A stretch of 64,000 nucleotides of DNA from Brachionus koreanus (taxonomy: Eukaryota > Rotifera > Eurotatoria > Ploima > Brachionidae). The notes under the pieces were generated by a model. The model saw only the letters and a list, made by a program, of their open reading frames with translations, was not told the origin of the DNA and did not search any database. The DNA is taken from contig PJRA01000016.1 of NCBI GenBank assembly GCA_016987375.1, positions 565,612 to 629,611 on the forward strand, given 5' to 3'. Positions 58,701-64,000 of this stretch are shown in pieces (the stretch's first letter is position 1; each line of letters begins with the position of its first letter). The position numbers were made by a program, and so were the translations under genes.

Positions 58701-61700
58701 CTGATCTGGAGGTTTGTGGTTATACCACAAAAAGGAAAGAAGATATCTTGAATAATAACTTTATTTATAATTGACCGTTTCTTTCCTTTTATGTCTAATA
58801 ATTTACACAATGTTAAATACTAGTGACTTACTAAACGCATGAGATCATAAAATATTGCACTGTGAAACCATCTAAATTGGCTAGAATCGGCGTTGTAGTT
58901 ACTGAGAGAACTACAACATGAAAACAATAGTTATTTTCACTTGTTAAAGAAGCACAAAAAAATTTTAAAATAAACTATCTTTTGAATAGAAGCTATTTTG
59001 TCTTTATTTTTCTACAAACCGCTTTTTAATTAGAGCTATTTGATAGCCAAGTGTTAAAAAAATATTTTTTTGAACCGAGCTTGCGCTCCTTTAGATTAAT
59101 AAAAGAATAAAATTAAATAAGATAAAATGAAAAAAAAAATAACAGTTACTGGATAAACATGTTTAAATATTTGATGGCTCTGGAAAAAAAAGAAGAAATA
59201 GTAGGATAACAATTACACACTGAAACAGAATATTCAATATGTATTTTTTAAACAGTTGGATAACTGATGAAACAGAATTTCTAAGTTCAGCTCAAACATA
59301 TATCTCAATCAATTCAAAAAGCCGATGAGTTTTTAGTTTAAGTTTATTTTAGTTTAAGAAGCGACCTAACGGCAAGTTTTTTTTTTTATAACAGTCATAT
59401 TTGTTTATCAGTTTTATTTTCTTTTTTTATATATCAAGGTTTCAATTAGCGGATGTAATTTTTTCCTAATATCAGAAGGTTTTTTTCCAAGAAAATTATT
59501 AATCTTTTTTTTTATTTGTTCGTTATTAAGAAAAGATTGCTTGTTATATTAAAGCAATCTTTTTTCTCTTAATTCTCTTGTGAGACACACGAAGGATTAA
59601 CAAAGTATATTAAATTTTAAAAATAAGAAAGAGAAATCATTTTAAGATTCAGAATTTAGCTAAGCGCAGTTATAGATTTTCTTATTTAGTTTTTAAGTAA
59701 TTTCTAGCCTCAAACAATTATAATTGTCGAAAACATAGAACTGAAAAAGTTTATTTACTGATTAACTAGAATCGTTTAAAAAGCTCATGTAATTCTTACA
59801 TAAAAGTTTAAGAATTGCTTGATTGAGTCAGTGCAAATAGCTTTTAGAATTAAATTTTTCAATAAACAGCACTTGATGAAATTTATTTGAACTAAATAAT
59901 TCAACTTTTTTACAAACAATTATACCTGAAAAAAAAAGTGATTCTTTTTTTTTAAATTCGACTTTGCTCAAGTTTTACTTGTTTAATATTTTAGTTTACT
60001 TAGGTAATTTATCTTTTAAATTAAATTAAAAAAATCGATCAGCAAAACAATGTTTTGAGCACTTTTTGCATACTTAAAAAATTAAGAGTGAAATTTTTAC
60101 ACCATAAAAAATCAAAATTTTTTTCATTAAAAATTTGAATTAATAACATAAAATATCAGAAAAAAATAAAAAAATCAATCAAAAGAAAAAATTATGATCA
60201 AAATACACAAAAATTTAGATTAATTCAGAAGAAAATATTTTTGAAAAAAAATTTTTTTTCATTGAATAGAATAAATATGTTAATCAAAATAAATTTAAAT
60301 ATAAATAATGCTTTCTAAATAAAACCTTATTGACTAGCTAAGGTCTACTACGAGTTATTTGTTTAGCAAAATCAAGTGTCAATAAAAGACAAAGAATCAA
60401 AATCGTGATTCTATTTTTTTAAAGTTAGCATATGAATACATTTTGTTGAAATAAAGGTGGATAAAATTTTTATTATTCTAAGATTGCATTTCTCACAAAT
60501 ATGAATATAACTGTTGTTCTGCTGCCACTGAATAGAGTCGAAATAAGATTATTTTGATGAGACATTTACCATTGAAGAACTAATACTTGATTGAATAAAT
60601 AATTAACAATGAAAATTTTGAAATGTTGGTTCTGATCGTCATTAATGGGAAAAAGGCCTATCAGAAAAACAGCAGTAACTCTTGAAGTATGTCTAATGAA
60701 AAATGAAAATGTGTTAAAAATAGTGTCTTCTTTTGAAGGCCTGTAATGGTTATACATATTATCCTGGGTTAGATGGTAATCCAAAGCCAATTCATTTAAA
60801 ATACAATTCAAAATTTTGTAGTCAAGCCTTTAGACTTAACTTGAACCTTTTTTTTATATTAAAGCTATGATAAAAATTTAACAAATTGTTGTTTAATGGT
60901 ACTTTTCAAAATTATTTTGAATAAAAATTTCGTATCTAGTCCAGTATTTTGATGTCTGCCATTCAATAATTAGAAGATAGATGTCTTAAATTTGTTAATA
61001 TTAAAAGTTATTAATTTCAATATTTTAGTCAAGTCAAAATAAAATCTCAAGACTGACTTGACTTTGAAAAGGCTTTAAAATGACTTTTTTTTTTTTAACT
61101 ATTTGTCCCAAAGCATTTACTTTTTATTTTATTCCAATTTAACTCTCAAAATGGCACATAAAAAATTAAATTTTTTATAAACACACTTCTTTTCTGTTCT
61201 TGTGTATCTAATCAGTTTTTTTATTTATTTTGGTCAATATTTTTTAAATTATCTTGAATAAATTTCAACTAGCCCAAATCAAAAATTTTTATTAGTGAGA
61301 AAAAAAAAAATTTTCTAATTTTAAATTTTTTAAAGCAAGTGAAACGAGCACACGCATTTCGAGCACTAATTCAATACGCCGACCAATAATAAAACCTCGC
61401 AATACATCTCAAATGAAGCAGCCAGGAGTCGAGGAGACTGTGGAGCAAAAAAATCTGATAAACGAAAACTCTAAGCCACCTTTGCCAAATGGCCAAAATG
61501 GCTATTCGGCAATGAACCAAAAGAGACGCGAATTTTTTCAGCGAAACCGGCTATTGGGCGACAAACAAACACTCAAAAGCCCCAAGTCTACCAGATCTCC
61601 GTCGCCAGTTACCAACCAGGATTTAAATTCAAATTTTGTTTTCGCCCAGACCGAAGATCTTAAAAAAAATCCACCAAATGACCGAATATTCCGACAAGTT

Positions 61701-62380
61701 GTGTACAACTTCCAGGACAGCCGAACAAAGCCACCGCCTTCGTCTAGTTCAAACAATCAAAGTAGACTCAATGATACTAATTGTAAAGAATTACAGATTA
61801 ATATGTTAAAAAATGAGTTAGAGCTAAATTTGCAAGATTTGTCAACTCCTAAAAATCAGAATGTGACACAAAAAATTCAATCACAAGACAAAGTTTTTGT
61901 TATGAATGGCAATGATCAATATGGATTTAGACGCCATTTCGGGTTTAGTCCTAATAGTCGACAAGCTCAAGACAATTCGGCTAATCGACTGGCATATTTG
62001 AATTCTATCCAGCAACAAAAACAAACACAGAACAATACTGGACCAAGGATATTGTCCGCTGATAGTCTAAGCAGAAATCAATAGTATAAATTAAAATGAA
62101 ATTTTTTTTTAGAATAATTTTTTCTTTTTTTATTTCAAGTCAAGTTAATCAACTTGATATCAAATATCCATTGTATTCTAATTTTCAAAATCAAAATAAT
62201 AAGCTTAATGCCAGACCGATTAGACCAAATTTTAGTCATGAACAACCTCAATCGGCTAAAGAAGGTATTTGATTATTTATTTTTTTTCCTAAAGCTCAAA
62301 AAAAAATTATCTATGTTCAATATGGTGCAATGTTCTTATTTGTATTATTAAGAAGTAATTGGTTGGCACATCATAAGTAG
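55770..62380 (+). CDS. Centrosomal-type coiled-coil protein, possibly CEP126-like
   Basis: Exons 55770-55912, 55971-56110, 56164-57240, 61336-62083, 62140-62264 and, tentatively, 62295-62380 join in phase; two early introns are 58 and 53 nt, another is 4.1 kb. The N-terminus is a charged coiled coil (NLRKWKEEFQSERKKQATRV, AKEEKRRKEALAERKAQHME) ending ATMRFQKG, followed by EKISLDDVLKKMSPARSR. A coiled coil, an RFQ block and a SLDDxL block in this order recall CEP126 of centrosomes and ciliary bases; this is from memory of the family and is weak. The rest is Ser/Asn-rich and disordered with a Pro run (PPPVAAPPPPPPAFRP). If the exon at 62140 is not used, the frame stops at 62084. The protein would have up to 772 residues. 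Confidence 0.6.
57700..57800 (+). repeat. Diverged partial copy of the inverted-duplication end
   Basis: GTTCTTTTAATATTTCAATG and TTTGCTTTTGAGATG parallel 58470-58510 of arm B with about 15-20% differences, so the 0.6-kb sequence belongs to an older dispersed family. Confidence 0.5.
58320..58911 (-). repeat. 0.6-kb inverted duplication, arm B
   Basis: Reverse complement of 52915-53510 with high identity, including the GTGGTTATACCACAAA palindrome, spaced about 4.8 kb from arm A. Confidence 0.85.
59065..59200 (+). repeat. Dispersed repeat, copy 2 (partner at 345-485)
   Basis: ACCGAGCTTGCGCTCCTTTAG, an AT-rich spacer and TTTAAATATTTGATGGCTC in the same order as 345-485. Confidence 0.45.
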
Positions 62381-62614
62381 ACTTTAGATATTAATGAAAC
62401 TATGAATGTTGGGCAAAGTAAAGTTTTTGATCAAATTTCATTTTTTAATTTTATGAAAAAAAAAATTATTAGTTATTTTTAGTTTATTAGTTAAATTTAT
62501 TATAAGCTTTGTATTTTAAAGGATTGTAATTTCTAAAAATGTAATTAAAAGACTGATGGCTTGACCACCAGTCAGTCAATTTTATTAATTTTATTATATA
62601 GTTGTCTACTAACT

Positions 62615-62758
62615 CTATAAAATCGGGTAGAAAAACCTGTGCATTGGATCCCTGTCCCTGGTGTAGAACTTGGTCCATTTGGCTCGCACTCTTTTACACA
62701 GCTCGACAACTGCCTGATTGTTGAGGTAAAGGTGATACTGAGCCTGAGCTACGAGTCC
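62615..62758 (-). CDS. Terminal exon of an unrecognised gene
   Basis: A pyrimidine-rich acceptor (TTTTTTTTAG at 62759-62768) opens 47 codons in phase 0 ending with TAG at 62617-62615. The peptide (GLVAQAQYHLYLNNQAVVEL, CKRVRAKWTKFYTRDRDPMH, RFFYPIL) is clearly protein-like and G+C-richer than its surroundings. The upstream exons should lie to the right and are either beyond 62.8 kb in unrecognised form or outside the window. The protein family could not be named. Confidence 0.65.
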   Translation of the reverse strand, partial: GLVAQAQYHLYLNNQAVVELCKRVRAKWTKFYTRDRDPMHRFFYPIL

Positions 62759-62768
62759 CTAAAAAAAA

Positions 62769-64000
62769 GAGGAAGAAAACTAGAAAGTGTGAATTCAAAA
62801 TAATTTTTACATTTTATAAAGCAATAAGAGATTTTTTTTAGAATTCTTTAATTTTTTTAATTTAACTTTCAATTTTAATGCACGCATCAAATCCGTTGAG
62901 TAATTTTTTGAATAAAAATATTAAATTTTTTTATTTAACACATTTAATGACTCACTAAAAACGAAAATTCAGTTTTAATCCGGCCTTAAAACTATATTTG
63001 ATAAATATTCAATAAACATTTTTAATGCCTGGAATAAAACCGAATTTACGATTTGTAACCAAGGGTTTGTACTTTCGAGTTTACAGTATTTTTTTTTTTT
63101 TATTAATTTAATTCTCTTCTAAAATTTTGACTTAAATAATAATAATTGTTAATACTGACTTAAAAACTAACACGAAAAGTCCAACATACATGATTTAGGT
63201 GATGACTTTGACGATGATGAAGATAATTCAGACATAGAAATGGCTTAGTTTTTGTAAAATATTAAAACATTGTATAGTTAGAATTTCTTTTTTTTTTTTA
63301 ATTTTTTTTCGAAAGTACCGAAATTTTCTTCTAAAAGCCCAGTCAAAAAATAAAACTTTTTTTCATATTACCCCATCAATTTAAATTTATAATTTCAATA
63401 TAAGCCCGGGCTTCTAATTTATTATTTTTTTAAATAATTTTACAGAATAAATCGCTGTTAAACTATTAGGCTTACATTACAAAATATATGCTCACATTTA
63501 GTCCAATGATAGATGATTTACATTTGGCCCTGAAACCCAAAGCATTAGTATAATCTTGGATTATTCTTCTCCTTGTTAAATTCAGTATCACAGAAGCTAT
63601 GCATTTGGACCAAGCATAACCTTTACTAAAAAACAAATGCAAATTTTTCGGATCTATTTTGAAGTTTCGCATTAAATTATATCGATATTCTTCTTTTTTG
63701 TTATCTTGCATATACTATCCACATTCATATATTTACATTATCTACAATATTTTTTTCAAGAAGCAATAAATAAATTAGCTAAGAGTTATTATATTTATAT
63801 CATTAAGCTTATAAAGCTTGAAGATAACTGCTTTAATGAACTAATTGAAAAATTGAAAAGTGTAGAAAATTTTTTTATTCAAGGTTAATAAACTCATTTG
63901 TGATCAAGAGGTCAATGTTGAGATTTTCAACGTTTAGGAATTCAATTTTCAATAACATAAATTTAATTTCAAATAACAATTAAATAAAAAAAAATACTTT
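62769..64000. other. Window end with uncertain exons
   Basis: Candidates: an acidic plus-strand stretch at 63166-63246 reading HDLGDDFDDDEDNSDIEMA to a stop; a minus-strand frame at 63472-63711 starting MQDNKKEEYRYNLMRNFK; and a plus-strand segment at 63761-63885 between TTTTTTTCAAG and CAAG then GTTAAT, reading EAINKLAKSYYIYIIKLIKL. None could be joined to a gene in a consistent way. Confidence 0.3.

Larger units (their letters stand above)
57241..61335. other. Long intron of the coiled-coil gene
   Basis: Carries arm B of the inverted duplication, a third partial copy of its end near 57700-57800, and dispersed repeat copy 2 at 59065-59200. The rest is AT-rich with no gene supported. Confidence 0.6.

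Overview
The window is AT-rich eukaryotic DNA from an animal. The gene set is metazoan: a kinesin-3 motor, a CIP/KIP cyclin-dependent kinase inhibitor, ORMDL, the proteasome beta5 subunit, a mannose-6-phosphate-receptor-like sorting receptor, the DEAH helicase DHX35 and a claudin-like tetraspan protein. Coding islands are clearly richer in G+C than the surroundings. Introns fall in two classes: very short ones (53 to 70 nt) and kilobase-scale ones filled with decayed transposons. A small, AT-rich metazoan genome such as that of a monogonont rotifer (Brachionus type) fits best, but this is an inference from style and not a proof. No ribosomal RNA, CRISPR, operon promoter or intact transfer RNA was found.

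Layout. 1-2.8 kb: transposon debris, an assembly gap inside a fold-back element, an inverted partial copy of a kinesin exon and one unassigned candidate exon. 2.8-14.9 kb (minus): a KIF1A/unc-104 type kinesin whose last exons (PH domain) lie outside the window; it carries a 438-nt cassette exon and a candidate 39-nt microexon. 14.9-18.7 kb: intergenic, with transposon fragments and one orphan candidate exon. 18.7-19.7 kb (minus): M6P-receptor-like gene in three exons. 22.3-23.2 kb (plus): PSMB5 in three exons. 25.7-26.5 kb (plus): IQ plus BTB protein. 27.7-29.0 kb (plus): tetraspan protein. 30.5-31.0 kb (minus): small Cys-cluster protein. 32.1-34.2 kb (plus): disordered acidic protein with a CaaX-like end. 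34.8-36.7 kb: LINE fragments. 37.5-38.1 kb (minus): ORMDL. 40.2-41.2 kb (minus): p27-like CDK inhibitor with a C-terminal PIP-box-like motif split by an intron. 42.5-43.4 kb: LINE copy folded on itself. 43.5-44.5 kb (plus): secreted von Willebrand A protein. 46.0-47.8 kb (plus): six-exon gene joining a MYND finger and a degenerate SET region to an HExxH domain. 49.8-54.7 kb (minus): DHX35, with a small coiled-coil ORF ending 5 nt upstream of its ATG. 55.8-62.4 kb (plus): centrosomal-type coiled-coil protein, possibly CEP126-like. 62.6-64 kb: terminal exon of an unrecognised minus-strand gene and a few uncertain exons.

The genes are ordinary, unlinked housekeeping and cell-biology genes and do not form a pathway cluster. 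The points most worth a second look are the MYND/SET/HExxH fusion, the kinesin exon that repeats the start of its neighbour, the 5-nt-spaced dicistronic arrangement at DHX35, the sorting-signal tail of the M6P-receptor-like protein, and several non-autonomous element families defined here by their target-site duplications (8 bp and TTAA). All exon boundaries were placed by reading GT/AG sites and keeping reading phase; none is transcript-verified.
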